DNA of 64,000 bases from the NCBI GenBank assembly GCA_035726825.1, contig JALNTX010000005.1:248001-312000 (forward strand), given 5' to 3'. The notes below the pieces were generated by a model. It saw only the letters and a list, made by a program, of their open reading frames with translations, was not told the DNA's origin and did not search any database. Shown piece by piece: positions 27,237 to 35,373 of the stretch. This stretch comes from Pseudocitrobacter sp913778145. GTDB taxonomy: Bacteria; Pseudomonadota; Gammaproteobacteria; Enterobacterales; Enterobacteriaceae. Position numbers and translations under genes: made by a program. The first letter of the stretch is position 1. Every line of letters starts with the position of its first letter.

Positions 27237-27261
27237 AATACCGGGCTGACCACCCGGTATT
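27237..27261 (+). terminator. Hairpin after regulator gene
   Basis: AATACCGGG and CCCGGTATT form a perfect 9-bp stem with a 7-nt loop 24 bp after the regulator stop codon. No T-run follows, so it may be a weak or factor-dependent terminator or an mRNA-protecting stem. Confidence 0.5.
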
Positions 27262-27319
27262 GTGCTGCTTGTTTCGATCCTGATTGATCCCCTTCTTATT
27301 CATTTCATTTTTAACGTTT

Positions 27320-27331
27320 GCACATATGAGC
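27320..27331. promoter_or_regulatory. Candidate operator GCACATATGAGC
   Basis: Matches 11 of 12 bases of the perfect palindrome GCTCATATGAGC at 27446-27457. It lies about 150 bp upstream of the PTS IIA start codon. The two sites are 126 bp apart, which is 12 helical turns of 10.5 bp and would suit looping by a tetrameric SorC-family repressor. Confidence 0.45.
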
Positions 27332-27445
27332 GCGAATATTTTCGCCCTAATGATGTTTTCTGTGATCCGGATTTCACTTCTGGATCTTGCCCGTTTTCGC
27401 GCCTGATGCGCTGCGCTACACCATACTCACATGAACAATATTAAC

Positions 27446-27457
27446 GCTCATATGAGC
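27446..27457. promoter_or_regulatory. Candidate operator GCTCATATGAGC (perfect palindrome)
   Basis: A perfect 12-bp palindrome lies 26 bp before the GTG start of the PTS IIA gene, with an AAGGAG ribosome site between them. Its near-copy lies at 27320 and half-sites lie before the regulator gene. It is the best candidate binding site for the adjacent SorC-type protein. Confidence 0.5.
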
Positions 27458-27483
27458 AACTGGTTATACAGTAAGGAGAAGCA

Positions 27484-27933
27484 GTGAGCGAATTTACTAT
27501 CAGCGTGACGGATGGAACATCGTGCAAAAACTATGACGAGGTTCGGACCTTCATCTTTAACGGCCTTCGCGAGCAGGACATCGTGAAAACCTCCTGGCTG
27601 GACGCGTTGCGCGAACGTGAAGCGGAGTATCCCACCGGGATTGCGCTTGATGGGTATGCGGTTGCAATCCCCCACTGCGCCAGCGAAAACGCCAACCGCC
27701 CCGCGGTGTACATCGTCCGGGTACCGGAAGCGGTAGAAGTTGATGAAGCCGATGGCGACGGCAAGCTGTGGGTAAATCTGATCATCAGCCTGGTGGTGAC
27801 GGATCCGGCGGATCAGCTGCAAATGCTGAAATCACTGTTTAATCATCTGCAGATAGAAGATTTCTATCAGAAACTGCTGACCCTTCCCGCAAAGGAAGCC
27901 GAAGCGCTGTTTATTTCCACCATCATTCACTAA
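27484..27933 (+). CDS. PTS EIIA component, fructose/galactitol type
   Basis: 149-residue cytoplasmic phosphotransferase protein that takes phosphate from HPr and passes it to EIIB. The predicted phosphohistidine is in VAIPHCASENA at about residue 62. Family features include the preceding REAEYPTGIAL segment. The start is GTG at 27484, directly after AAGGAGAAGCA. It is the first gene of a PTS operon downstream of the palindromic operator, and 17 bp separate it from the EIIB gene. Confidence 0.92.
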   Translation: MSEFTISVTDGTSCKNYDEVRTFIFNGLREQDIVKTSWLDALREREAEYPTGIALDGYAVAIPHCASENANRPAVYIVRVPEAVEVDEADGDGKLWVNLIISLVVTDPADQLQMLKSLFNHLQIEDFYQKLLTLPAKEAEALFISTIIH

Positions 27934-27950
27934 CTCTTTCGGAGCTTTTT

Positions 27951-28244
27951 ATGATCAATATTCTCGTTGCCTGCGGTAGCGGCGTTGCTACCTCCACACT
28001 GGCTGCTGATGAAGTGAAATCCGTTTGCGCGGAATACGGTATTTCCTTGTACAAAATTAATAAATGCAGCATGAGCGAACTCTCTTCTGAGATGGCCAAT
28101 GCCGACGTGGTGTTAACCACTAACAACTACAAAGGCGATATCGGTAAACCACACATGAGCGTCGCCGGATTTATTACCGGCATTAATGAAGGCACGCTGC
28201 GTAAGAAATTAGGCGAGTTGTTACAGGGTCTGGCCAACGCGTAA
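27951..28244 (+). CDS. PTS EIIB component, galactitol type
   Basis: 97-residue EIIB. The active cysteine is in the N-terminal loop ILVACGSGVATSTLAADEV at residue 9, typical of GatB-like proteins. It accepts phosphate from the upstream EIIA and transfers it to the sugar bound by EIIC. A CGGAGC ribosome site precedes the ATG, and 20 bp separate it from the EIIC gene. Confidence 0.93.
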   Translation: MINILVACGSGVATSTLAADEVKSVCAEYGISLYKINKCSMSELSSEMANADVVLTTNNYKGDIGKPHMSVAGFITGINEGTLRKKLGELLQGLANA

Positions 28245-28264
28245 AACCTGAGAGGGCAGCAGAG

Positions 28265-29518
28265 ATGGAAACATTAAAAAGTATAATGGAAACCATCACC
28301 AGCATGGGAGCGACGGCCATTCTTCCCCTGGTGATCTTTATTTTAGGCCTGGTTTTTCGCATGAAGGTTGGCGCGGCGATTAAATCCGGTATCACTGTCG
28401 GTATCGGTTTTATTGGCCTCGGATTAGTCGTCGGCCTGTTGAATACGTCACTGCAACCAGCCATTGAATATTATTCAAAAATCGGCAGTGGTTTTACCGT
28501 TGCGGATATCGGATGGCCTGCGGTAGGCGCTGCTGCATGGGTAGCGCCATTCGCCGCGATGGTTATTCCGATTGGGATTATCTTAAACCTGGCACTGGTG
28601 CGACTGAAATTAACCAAAACATTAAACGTCGATATCTGGAACTACATGCACTTCTTAGTTCCCGGCGCCCTGGCTTACTTTGTATTTGATAGCTTCTTTA
28701 TTGGCCTTGGCGTCGCGGTTGCCTTGAGCGTCATCGCCCTGTTCATCGGGGACCTGATTGCCCCACGCTGGCAAAAATATTACGGGCTGGAAGGCACAAC
28801 CTGTACCACCATGATCCACATCGGCTGGACGCTGCCTTTCGCCTGGCTGGTAAATAAAGTCATCGACTATATTCCGGGCCTCAACAAACTGGACGTTGAC
28901 CTCGAGAGTGTACAAAAACGCTTAGGCGTATTCGGCGAACCGGCGATTATCGGCGTGATTGTGGGCGCACTGCTCGGGTTGCTGACCAAACAAGACATCA
29001 CCAAAATTGTCCCGATGGCAATGGGCATCGCCGGGGTCATGGTGCTGCTGCCAAAAGTGGTTGGCATCCTAATGGAAGGCCTGAACCCCATTGGCAAAAG
29101 CGCAAAAGAGATTATGCAAAAGCAGATGGGGAAAGATGCTGAGCTTAATATCGGTATGGACTGCGCATTGGCCCTTGGCGACCCGGCGACGGTTACCGTC
29201 ACGGTCATTACAATCCCGTTAACCATGCTATGTGCGCTGGTGCTGCCGGATATCAAAATCTTCCCGATTGGCGTACTGATGTCGATTATCTATATGACTA
29301 CCATGACCGTCATGGTCAGCAACGGTAATGTGATTCGCTCAATTATTTCCACCCTGCTGTTCTGCATTGTGGTGATGTATTTAGGCGGTTATGTCGCCCC
29401 CGGCGCAACCCAATTCCTCAACGGCGCAGGCGTTGGCTTAAACGGCCAGGGAACTGATTTTGTTTTAACTGGACCTTGGGAAATTCTCACCTACTGGTTA
29501 AGCACAATATTTCACTAA
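28265..29518 (+). CDS. PTS EIIC component, galactitol (GatC) type
   Basis: 417-residue integral membrane permease with about nine to eleven hydrophobic segments. Sequence blocks such as GFIGLGLVVGLLN near residue 55 and NIGMDCALALGDPATVTVT near residue 300 are typical of GatC-type EIIC. It carries out the transport step coupled to phosphorylation by EIIB. The family handles galactitol and other alditols or pentitols, so the actual substrate is open. It lies between EIIB and three sugar-phosphate enzyme genes. Confidence 0.93.
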   Translation: METLKSIMETITSMGATAILPLVIFILGLVFRMKVGAAIKSGITVGIGFIGLGLVVGLLNTSLQPAIEYYSKIGSGFTVADIGWPAVGAAAWVAPFAAMVIPIGIILNLALVRLKLTKTLNVDIWNYMHFLVPGALAYFVFDSFFIGLGVAVALSVIALFIGDLIAPRWQKYYGLEGTTCTTMIHIGWTLPFAWLVNKVIDYIPGLNKLDVDLESVQKRLGVFGEPAIIGVIVGALLGLLTKQDITKIVPMAMGIAGVMVLLPKVVGILMEGLNPIGKSAKEIMQKQMGKDAELNIGMDCALALGDPATVTVTVITIPLTMLCALVLPDIKIFPIGVLMSIIYMTTMTVMVSNGNVIRSIISTLLFCIVVMYLGGYVAPGATQFLNGAGVGLNGQGTDFVLTGPWEILTYWLSTIFH

Positions 29519-29543
29519 TCAATTTTAATGGAGCGGTACTCAA

Positions 29544-30188
29544 ATGGCACAGATATTACCATCTATATTTGGTGCGGATATTTTACGTCTGCGAGATGAA
29601 ATTACTTTTTTAGAACAAGAGCAAACACAAATATTACACGTAGATTTAATGGACGGCACCTACGTCAGTAATATTGCTTTCGGCCCCAACCAGATTGCCG
29701 CCATGAAAAAGGCCAGCACTATGGTATTTGATGTTCACATGATGCTGGCGAACCCGGAACGACATATTGACGATGTCATCAAAACTGGCGCAGAGATGAT
29801 CTCCGTACATTATGAATCAACGCCGCATGTGCACTATATTTTGCAGAAAATCAAAAAGGCCGGGCGCAAAGCGGGTGTTGTGCTGAACCCCGGTACACCC
29901 GAAAGCGTTATCGAATATCTGCTTGATGATATTGATTATGTGCTGATTATGACCATTAACCCCGGCCAACCAGGACAAACGTTTATCGAGAAAAGCCTGG
30001 AGAAAATCCGCAATACCAAAAAAATGGTCGCCGGGCGCGATATTCAAATTGAAGTTGACGGCGGTGTGAATATTGAAATTGCCAAAAAGGTAAAAGAGGC
30101 CGGGGCAGATCTTATTGTGGTTGGTGGTGCATTATTTAATTGCACACCGAACGAGAGCTATCAGGCGCTGAAAGCTGTCGTGCAATAA
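29544..30188 (+). CDS. Ribulose-phosphate 3-epimerase family protein (AlsE-like role possible)
   Basis: 214-residue TIM-barrel of the ribulose-phosphate 3-epimerase family. Metal and catalytic positions are visible: HVDLMDGTYV (His and the first catalytic Asp), DVHMMLANPE (His) and VDGGVN (second catalytic Asp), with MTINPGQPGQ and VVGGALF as phosphate-binding loops. Such enzymes invert C3 of ketopentose or ketohexose phosphates. In E. coli AlsE converts allulose-6-phosphate to fructose-6-phosphate. Placement in a PTS operon suggests a hexulose or pentulose phosphate from the imported alditol. It is not the housekeeping rpe gene, which lies in a different context. Confidence 0.88.
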   Translation: MAQILPSIFGADILRLRDEITFLEQEQTQILHVDLMDGTYVSNIAFGPNQIAAMKKASTMVFDVHMMLANPERHIDDVIKTGAEMISVHYESTPHVHYILQKIKKAGRKAGVVLNPGTPESVIEYLLDDIDYVLIMTINPGQPGQTFIEKSLEKIRNTKKMVAGRDIQIEVDGGVNIEIAKKVKEAGADLIVVGGALFNCTPNESYQALKAVVQ

Positions 30189-30212
30189 TATTGCACCATT
30201 TAAAAGATAAAA

Positions 30213-30258
30213 GAGAACGTGGTTTTCGACATTTCGTCGGGAGGGAAACTGCGTTCTC
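30213..30258 (+). other. Long imperfect stem-loop between epimerase and dehydrogenase genes
   Basis: GAGAACG (30213-30219) pairs with CGTTCTC (30252-30258). Inside, GGTTTTC can pair in part with GGGAAACT and GAC with GTC around an ATTTC loop. It lies in the widest gap within the operon (97 bp). It could set differential mRNA stability or reduce expression of the downstream genes. No T-run follows, so it is not a simple terminator. Confidence 0.4.
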
Positions 30259-30285
30259 AAAACAGGAAAAGTCAGGAGAGAAATA

Positions 30286-31038
30286 ATGAGTAACTTTACA
30301 GGAAAAGTCGCATTAATTACCGGCGGGGCACATGGCATTGGCAAAGGCATCGCCAAACAGTTTGCCGAACGCGGCGCGCATACGGTAATTGTCGATTATA
30401 ACGAAGAGAACGGCAAAAAAACGGCGGCAGAACTGACCTTCGGCGACGTGAAATCGCTGTTTGTCAAAACCGACGTTTCTGACCCGAAGGCGCTGGATAA
30501 CGTCCGCGAGCAGGTGTTTGCTACTTTTGGCCGCATCGATATTCTGGTATTGAATGCGGGCGTCGCGTTTGCGAATAAGGTTAATGACATCACGTTTGAA
30601 GAGTGGAATAAAACGCTGTCGATTAACCTGACCGGTTTATTCAATACGGTGAAATCGTTCTACGCTGACTTCCTCACGAATCAGGGGTCCATCGTCTATA
30701 TCTCTTCCGGCTCGGCGCTTTCCGGCACTGGCGGCGGCGTGAGTTATCCGGCCAGTAAAGCGGGCGGCGAAGGTCTTATTCGCGGGCTGGCAAAGGAACT
30801 GGGGCCGAAAGGCGTTAACGTTAATGCCATCGCCCCGCGCCTGATTGATACCGGCGAGATGATGCGCGTTAACTACCCGACCCAGGCCGACCTTGATGCG
30901 GTGCTGGAAAAAATCCCCGTCCGCCGTCTCGGCACCATTGATGATGTGGCAAATCTGGCCATCTTTTTAGCCGATAAAGCCAACTCCTATATTCAGGGGC
31001 AAACCATTCTGATGGACGGCGGGCGCACCATTGCGTAA
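30286..31038 (+). CDS. Short-chain dehydrogenase/reductase, sugar-alcohol phosphate oxidation likely
   Basis: 250-residue classical SDR. The NAD(P)-binding motif is TGGAHGIGKG near residue 12, VLNAGVA is the NAG-type motif, and the catalytic Ser and Tyr-xxx-Lys lie in SSGSALS and YPASK. D38 in VDYN at the end of beta-2 favours NAD over NADP. Placement after a galactitol-type PTS and before a hexulose isomerase suggests that it oxidises the alditol phosphate made by the PTS to a keto-sugar phosphate, as sorbitol-6-phosphate dehydrogenases do. The substrate is inferred only. Confidence 0.88.
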   Translation: MSNFTGKVALITGGAHGIGKGIAKQFAERGAHTVIVDYNEENGKKTAAELTFGDVKSLFVKTDVSDPKALDNVREQVFATFGRIDILVLNAGVAFANKVNDITFEEWNKTLSINLTGLFNTVKSFYADFLTNQGSIVYISSGSALSGTGGGVSYPASKAGGEGLIRGLAKELGPKGVNVNAIAPRLIDTGEMMRVNYPTQADLDAVLEKIPVRRLGTIDDVANLAIFLADKANSYIQGQTILMDGGRTIA

Positions 31039-31053
31039 TCAGGGAGACGAGAA

Positions 31054-31614
31054 ATGAGTATTCAGGAAAACACGGTTAATATTTTAAAAGAGCTGGAACA
31101 TAACGCGTTAAAAATCGACGATGGGCAGGCCGAGCAATTCATTGCACTGATTAAAAACGCGAAGCACATCTTTTTACAGGGCGCGGGGCGCAGTGGTATT
31201 GCCATTCGAGGCTTTGCCAACCGTCTGTTACATCTGGGATTTTCGGTGAGTATTGTGGGTGAAATCTCCTCGCCACACTCTAAACCGGGCGATCTGGTGA
31301 TTATTGGCTCCGGAAGCGGTGAAACGGGCAGCCTGAAAAGCCTGGCGCAGAAGGCAGTCGACAGCGGCGTGGATGTGGCGCTGGTGACCATGAAGGCGGA
31401 TTCCACTATTGGTAAGTTAGCCAAAAGCGTATTGGTGTTACCCGGCACGGTAAAGGACGATAACGCTCGCGACGCGAACACCTTTTCGCAGCCGATGGGG
31501 TCGGCGTTTGAGCAGCTTTGTTTTATCGCCTATGACGCGATAGTGCTGGAGCTGATGTCAGAGTTGGGTGAAGCCAGCGAGAGCATGTTTAAACGTCATG
31601 CGGATTTTGAGTAG
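31054..31614 (+). CDS. SIS-domain 3-hexulose-6-phosphate isomerase-like protein (HxlB type)
   Basis: 186-residue single SIS domain. It matches the size and blocks of 6-phospho-3-hexuloisomerase: FLQGAGRSGIAIRGFANRLLHLGF, then IGSGSGETGSL, and the C-terminal FSQPMGSAFEQLCFIAYDA. That family interconverts 3-hexulose-6-phosphate and fructose-6-phosphate. Its usual partner, hexulose-6-phosphate synthase, is absent. Instead it sits with a dehydrogenase and an epimerase, suggesting that the 3-keto substrate comes from alditol phosphate oxidation. It is the last gene of the operon, 15 bp after the SDR, followed by a BIME array. Confidence 0.88.
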   Translation: MSIQENTVNILKELEHNALKIDDGQAEQFIALIKNAKHIFLQGAGRSGIAIRGFANRLLHLGFSVSIVGEISSPHSKPGDLVIIGSGSGETGSLKSLAQKAVDSGVDVALVTMKADSTIGKLAKSVLVLPGTVKDDNARDANTFSQPMGSAFEQLCFIAYDAIVLELMSELGEASESMFKRHADFE

Positions 31615-31633
31615 TCTTAAACGATAAAAAAAG

Positions 31634-32023
31634 CCCGGTGGCGCTGCGCTTACCGGGCCTACAAAGGGCGGTCCGTAGGCCGGATAAGGCGTTCACGCTG
31701 CCATCCGGCATTTGCGCACAATGCCCTGTGGCGCTTCGCTTACCGGGCCTACAAAGGGCAGTCCGTAGGCCGGATAAGGCGTTTACGCCGCCATCCGGCA
31801 TCTGCGCACAATGCCCGGTGGCGCTGCGCTTACCGGGCCTACAAAGGGCAGTCCGTAGGCTGGATAAGGTGTTTACGCCGCCATCCGGTAATTGCGCACA
31901 ATGCCCGGTGGCGCTTCGCTTACCGGGCCTACAAAGGGCAGTCCGTAGGCCGGATAAGGCGTTTACGCCGCCATCCGGCAATTGCGCACAATGCCCGGTG
32001 GCGCTGCGCTTACCGGGCCTACA
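31634..32023. repeat. BIME array with exact 90-bp period
   Basis: A REP/BIME-type unit (GGTGGCGCTGCGCTTACCGG, then GTCCGTAGGCCGGATAAGGC, GCCATCCGGCA and TGCGCACAATGCCC) is repeated in tandem. The same base of successive units falls at 31639, 31729, 31819, 31909 and 31999, so four full 90-bp units plus a partial fifth are present. It separates the convergent sugar operon and the peptide transporter gene and probably acts in mRNA 3'-end protection or termination. Because 90 is divisible by three, long spurious open frames cross it on both strands. Confidence 0.93.
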
Positions 32024-32026
32024 AAA

Positions 32027-33580
32027 TCAGGCGTTGGTTACCGTTTTCTGCTCATTAGATGTTTGCGCATTCGCCAGCATACGGCGTACCGGTACGATCA
32101 GCAACATCAGTACCGCCGCACAGATCAGCAGTGCGATAGAACAACGCGCGAAGAGGTCTGGCAGCATATCGAGCTGGTCGGCCTTCACGTGACCGCCAAT
32201 CAGGCCCGCCGCGAGGTTGCCCAGCGCACTGGCGCAGAACCACAGCCCCATCATCTGGCCACGCATTCTTTCCGGGGCCAGCAGAGTCATGGTCGCCAGG
32301 CCAATCGGGCTCAGACACAGTTCACCCAGCGTCAGCATCAGAATACTGCCCACCAGCCAGAACGGCGATACGCCTGCTCCGCCGTTGCTCAGCACATTCT
32401 GCGCCGCCAGCATCATCAGGCCAAAGCCCGCTGCCGCACACAGAATACCAATAACAAACTTGGTGATACTGCCCGGACGGATGTTTTTGCGCGCCAGCAT
32501 CGGCCATGCCCAGCTAAATACCGGAGCCAGCAGGATAATGAACAGGGCGTTGATTGACTGGAACCATACCGCCGGGATCTCGAAATCGCCGATCATGCGG
32601 TTGGTGTAGTCGTTGGCAAACAGGTTGAACGAGGTCGGTTTCTGCTCGAAGGCAGACCAGAAGAACGCCGCGGAAACCAGCAGGATAAAGCACACCAGCA
32701 GACGCGCGCGCTCTTTTCGGTTGAGGCCCGCAAAGACGAAAAGATAGATAAAGTAGAGGGCAACCGACGCGGCAATGATGTACACCAGCACGCTGGCGAC
32801 CGCAACCGGGTTAATCACAATGACGCCCTGCGCAATCAAGGTGATAATTATCGCCACACCGACGGCAATGGCCAGCAGCCACGCGCCTACGCCATTTTTC
32901 TTCGCCACCGGGCTATTCCAGGTGGAGTCGAGGCCCACTTCGCTGTCATAACGTTTCATCGATGGGACGGCAAAGACGCGGAAGATGATCAGCGCCACCA
33001 GCATCCCGATGCCCCCGATACCAAAGCCCCAGTGCCAGCCGTGTGACTTAATCAGCCAGCCGGAAATCAGCGGCGCGATAAACGAGCCCATGTTGATACC
33101 CATATAAAACAGCGAGAAGCCGCCGTCACGACGCGCATCGCCCTTTTTATACAGCGTGCCGACCATCACCGAGATACAGGTTTTGAACAGGCCGGAACCC
33201 AGCACGATAAACATCAGGCCAATGAAGAACAGGTTATCACCCATAAACGCCGACAGCGCGATGGAGAGATGCCCCAGCGCAATCAGAATCGAGCCGTACC
33301 AGACCGCCTTTTGTTGGCCGAGCCAGTTATCAGCAAGCCAGCCGCCCGGCAATGCCGCCAGATACATGGTCCCGGCAAAAATCCCCACAATCGCCGAGGC
33401 ATTTTCACGCGCCAGCCCCATCCCACCGTCGTATACGGTTGCCGCCATAAACAGAATCAGCAGCGGACGAATACCGTAGAACGAGAAACGCTCCCACATC
33501 TCCGTAAAAAAGAGTGAGCCGAGCGGATAAGGGTGACCGAAGAACGTTCGGCTTTCAGTATTATTCACAGAGGAACGCAT
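32027..33580 (-). CDS. POT/PTR family proton-dependent peptide transporter
   Basis: 517-residue inner-membrane symporter of the PTR2/POT family with 12-14 membrane segments. The ExxER-type motif is present near the N-terminus (FFTEMWERFSFYG), followed by LPGGWLADNWLG and the PTR2 signature region (FSLFYMGINMGSFIAPL). It should import di- and tripeptides. The sequence is not close to E. coli DtpA-D as I recall them and is nearer to the DtpT-like branch. Start 33580 is chosen because GGGAGAATTT precedes this ATG; the longer frame would start at TTG. It is monocistronic and convergent with the sugar operon across the BIME array. Confidence 0.9.
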   Translation of the reverse strand: MRSSVNNTESRTFFGHPYPLGSLFFTEMWERFSFYGIRPLLILFMAATVYDGGMGLARENASAIVGIFAGTMYLAALPGGWLADNWLGQQKAVWYGSILIALGHLSIALSAFMGDNLFFIGLMFIVLGSGLFKTCISVMVGTLYKKGDARRDGGFSLFYMGINMGSFIAPLISGWLIKSHGWHWGFGIGGIGMLVALIIFRVFAVPSMKRYDSEVGLDSTWNSPVAKKNGVGAWLLAIAVGVAIIITLIAQGVIVINPVAVASVLVYIIAASVALYFIYLFVFAGLNRKERARLLVCFILLVSAAFFWSAFEQKPTSFNLFANDYTNRMIGDFEIPAVWFQSINALFIILLAPVFSWAWPMLARKNIRPGSITKFVIGILCAAAGFGLMMLAAQNVLSNGGAGVSPFWLVGSILMLTLGELCLSPIGLATMTLLAPERMRGQMMGLWFCASALGNLAAGLIGGHVKADQLDMLPDLFARCSIALLICAAVLMLLIVPVRRMLANAQTSNEQKTVTNA

Positions 33581-33956
33581 AAATTCTCCCAAAAGAGGTG
33601 TGTTGTCTTGCTTGCAAGCGCCGTCATGTATGCTGGCCCTTTATCAGACGGGTCAGTCATTTACATAAGGCAAAATATTATTTAACGAATTAGCAACCGA
33701 ATACTAATTTTGTCCGGCTGATAACACAAAACTTTAAGATAAAAACTCGACAACTGTCTAGTTTTAAAGATTTTATGTCGCAATATCCCTATAAGGGGAT
33801 TGACACCCATGCGGCGTAAAGACTGGAAATATCTGAAACCCAATTAAGAAGTCTGCATAGCGTATACCCTTAATAGTTCGAGATATTTATTTTCCCTGCA
33901 TGCCACAGGGACACGTTCAAACACCCACAAAGACACAGAGCGATAAGGAGATAATT
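33581..33956. other. Intergenic region between divergent transporter and SDR genes
   Basis: AT-rich gap carrying the promoters of the peptide transporter (leftward) and the YghA-like SDR (rightward). I see no gene in it. AAGGAG precedes the SDR start codon. No regulator site can be named with confidence. Confidence 0.5.
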
Positions 33957-34841
33957 ATGGCCGATCGCGACACATTGAACCCGCAATATCCTCGCCCCCC
34001 TTTCCAGACACAAACTCAGCAACCGCCGGGCCTGGATTCAAAAATGCACCCTGAACCCGATCACGGTGAAAAAAGCTACCGCGGACATGGGCGCCTTAAA
34101 GGAAAGTGTGCCTTAATTACCGGCGCAGACTCCGGCATTGGGCGCGCCGTTGCTATTGCGTACGCCCGCGAAGGCGCGAATGTCGCCATTAACTATCTGC
34201 CTGAAGAAGAGTCGGATGCGAAAAGCGTCATCGAAGTTATGAAAGCGGAAGGCGTAAACGTTGTGGCAATCCCAGGCGATCTGCGTGATGAAAATTTCTG
34301 TCATTCGCTAATAGAACAGACGGTTGAGCAACTGGGCAAACTCGATATTCTGGTCAACAATGCCGGGCGTCAGCAGTATTGTGAATCGCTGGAAGATCTC
34401 ACCACCGAAGCGTTTGACGCCACCTTCAAAACCAACGTTTACGCGGCTTTCTGGCTGACTAAAGCCGCGCTTCGTCATTTGAAAGCGGGCGCATCTATCA
34501 TCAACACCACCTCTGTTCAGGCGTTTAAACCCAGTGCAATTCTGGTGGATTATGCGCAAACCAAAGCGTGCCTGGTCGCGCTCACCAAATCGCTCGCGAA
34601 GCAGTTGGGGCCGCGCGGTATTCGAGTGAATGCGGTCGCGCCGGGGCCATATTGGTCTGTACTGCAAACCAGCGGCGGGCAGCCTCAGGAGAAAGTGGAG
34701 CAATTTGGTGCTGATGCACCATTAGGCCGACCGGGGCAACCGGTAGAAATTGCGCCGCTGTATGTGCTGTTTGCCTCCGACGAGTGTTCGTATGCTTCCG
34801 GACAGGTATGGTGTTCGGATGGCGGAACCGGGACGCTGTAA
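33957..34841 (+). CDS. YghA-like short-chain dehydrogenase
   Basis: 294-residue SDR with the roughly 45-residue proline- and glutamine-rich N-terminal extension typical of the YghA/YhdF group (NPQYPRPPFQTQTQQPPG). The Rossmann motif is TGADSGIGRA. NNAGRQQ, the catalytic Ser in NTTSVQA and Tyr-xxx-Lys in YAQTK complete the active site. The physiological substrate of the group is uncertain, and general stress induction is reported for some Gram-positive relatives. Start 33957 follows AAGGAGATAATT, and the frame upstream of it has no ribosome site. It is probably monocistronic. Confidence 0.92.
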   Translation: MADRDTLNPQYPRPPFQTQTQQPPGLDSKMHPEPDHGEKSYRGHGRLKGKCALITGADSGIGRAVAIAYAREGANVAINYLPEEESDAKSVIEVMKAEGVNVVAIPGDLRDENFCHSLIEQTVEQLGKLDILVNNAGRQQYCESLEDLTTEAFDATFKTNVYAAFWLTKAALRHLKAGASIINTTSVQAFKPSAILVDYAQTKACLVALTKSLAKQLGPRGIRVNAVAPGPYWSVLQTSGGQPQEKVEQFGADAPLGRPGQPVEIAPLYVLFASDECSYASGQVWCSDGGTGTL

Positions 34842-34848
34842 TTGCCTG

Positions 34849-34914
34849 ATGGCGCTGCGCTTATCATGCCTACGGGCCGCAGATAACCTGTAGGTCGGGT
34901 AAGCGCAGCGCCAC
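34849..34914. repeat. REP/BIME element between convergent genes
   Basis: GGCGCTGCGCTTA (34851-34863) and TAAGCGCAGCGCC (34900-34912) are perfect 13-bp inverted arms, with CTACGGGCCGCAGATAACCT between them. It lies between the convergent SDR and arsC genes and is likely to protect or terminate both transcripts. Confidence 0.85.
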
Positions 34915-34932
34915 CCGACACAAGCGGACGAT

Positions 34933-35361
34933 TTAGGGTTTCAGGCGCTTACCCTGTTCATCGACCACCTTTTCACCATCCTCTTTACTGAAGGCGTGTT
35001 TCTGCGCATCCGGCAAAATATCCAGTACCGTTTCCGACGGACGACACAGCCGCGTTCCCAGCGGGGTAACGACGATCGGGCGATTAATTAAAATAGGGTA
35101 TTGCAGCATGAACGTTACAAGTTCGGCATCGCTAAACCTATCTTCCGCCAACCCCAACGTTTCGTACGGCTCCACATTCTGGCGCAGCAACGCCCGCGTG
35201 CTGATACCCATATCGGCAATCAACTTGCTCAGCTCATCACGCGAAGGAGGATTCTCGAGATAAAGAATAACGCTTGGCTCTGTGCCGCTGTTACGAATCA
35301 TTTCCAGCGTATTACGTGATGTGCCGCAGGCCGGGTTGTGATAAATGATGATATTGCTCAT
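34933..35361 (-). CDS. arsC: Arsenate reductase (glutaredoxin-dependent)
   Basis: 142-residue ArsC that reduces arsenate to arsenite for export by ArsB. The catalytic Cys12 lies in IYHNPACGTSRNT. The oxyanion-binding arginines lie in LINRPIVVTPLGTRLCRPSE. Nearly the whole sequence matches E. coli ArsC from memory. It is the last gene of arsRBC, separated from arsB by 12 bp. Confidence 0.97.
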   Translation of the reverse strand: MSNIIIYHNPACGTSRNTLEMIRNSGTEPSVILYLENPPSRDELSKLIADMGISTRALLRQNVEPYETLGLAEDRFSDAELVTFMLQYPILINRPIVVTPLGTRLCRPSETVLDILPDAQKHAFSKEDGEKVVDEQGKRLKP

Positions 35362-35373
35362 TTCAATATCTCG

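Noticed and set aside
27484..29518. Naming the PTS genes gatABC
   Set aside because: The proteins are galactitol-type, but the linked enzymes differ from the galactitol pathway (no tagatose-bisphosphate aldolase), so the substrate name would be unsupported.
31589..32192. Long frames on both strands over the repeat array
   Set aside because: They arise because the BIME period is 90 bp, a multiple of three; the peptides are pure repeat translations without start signals.
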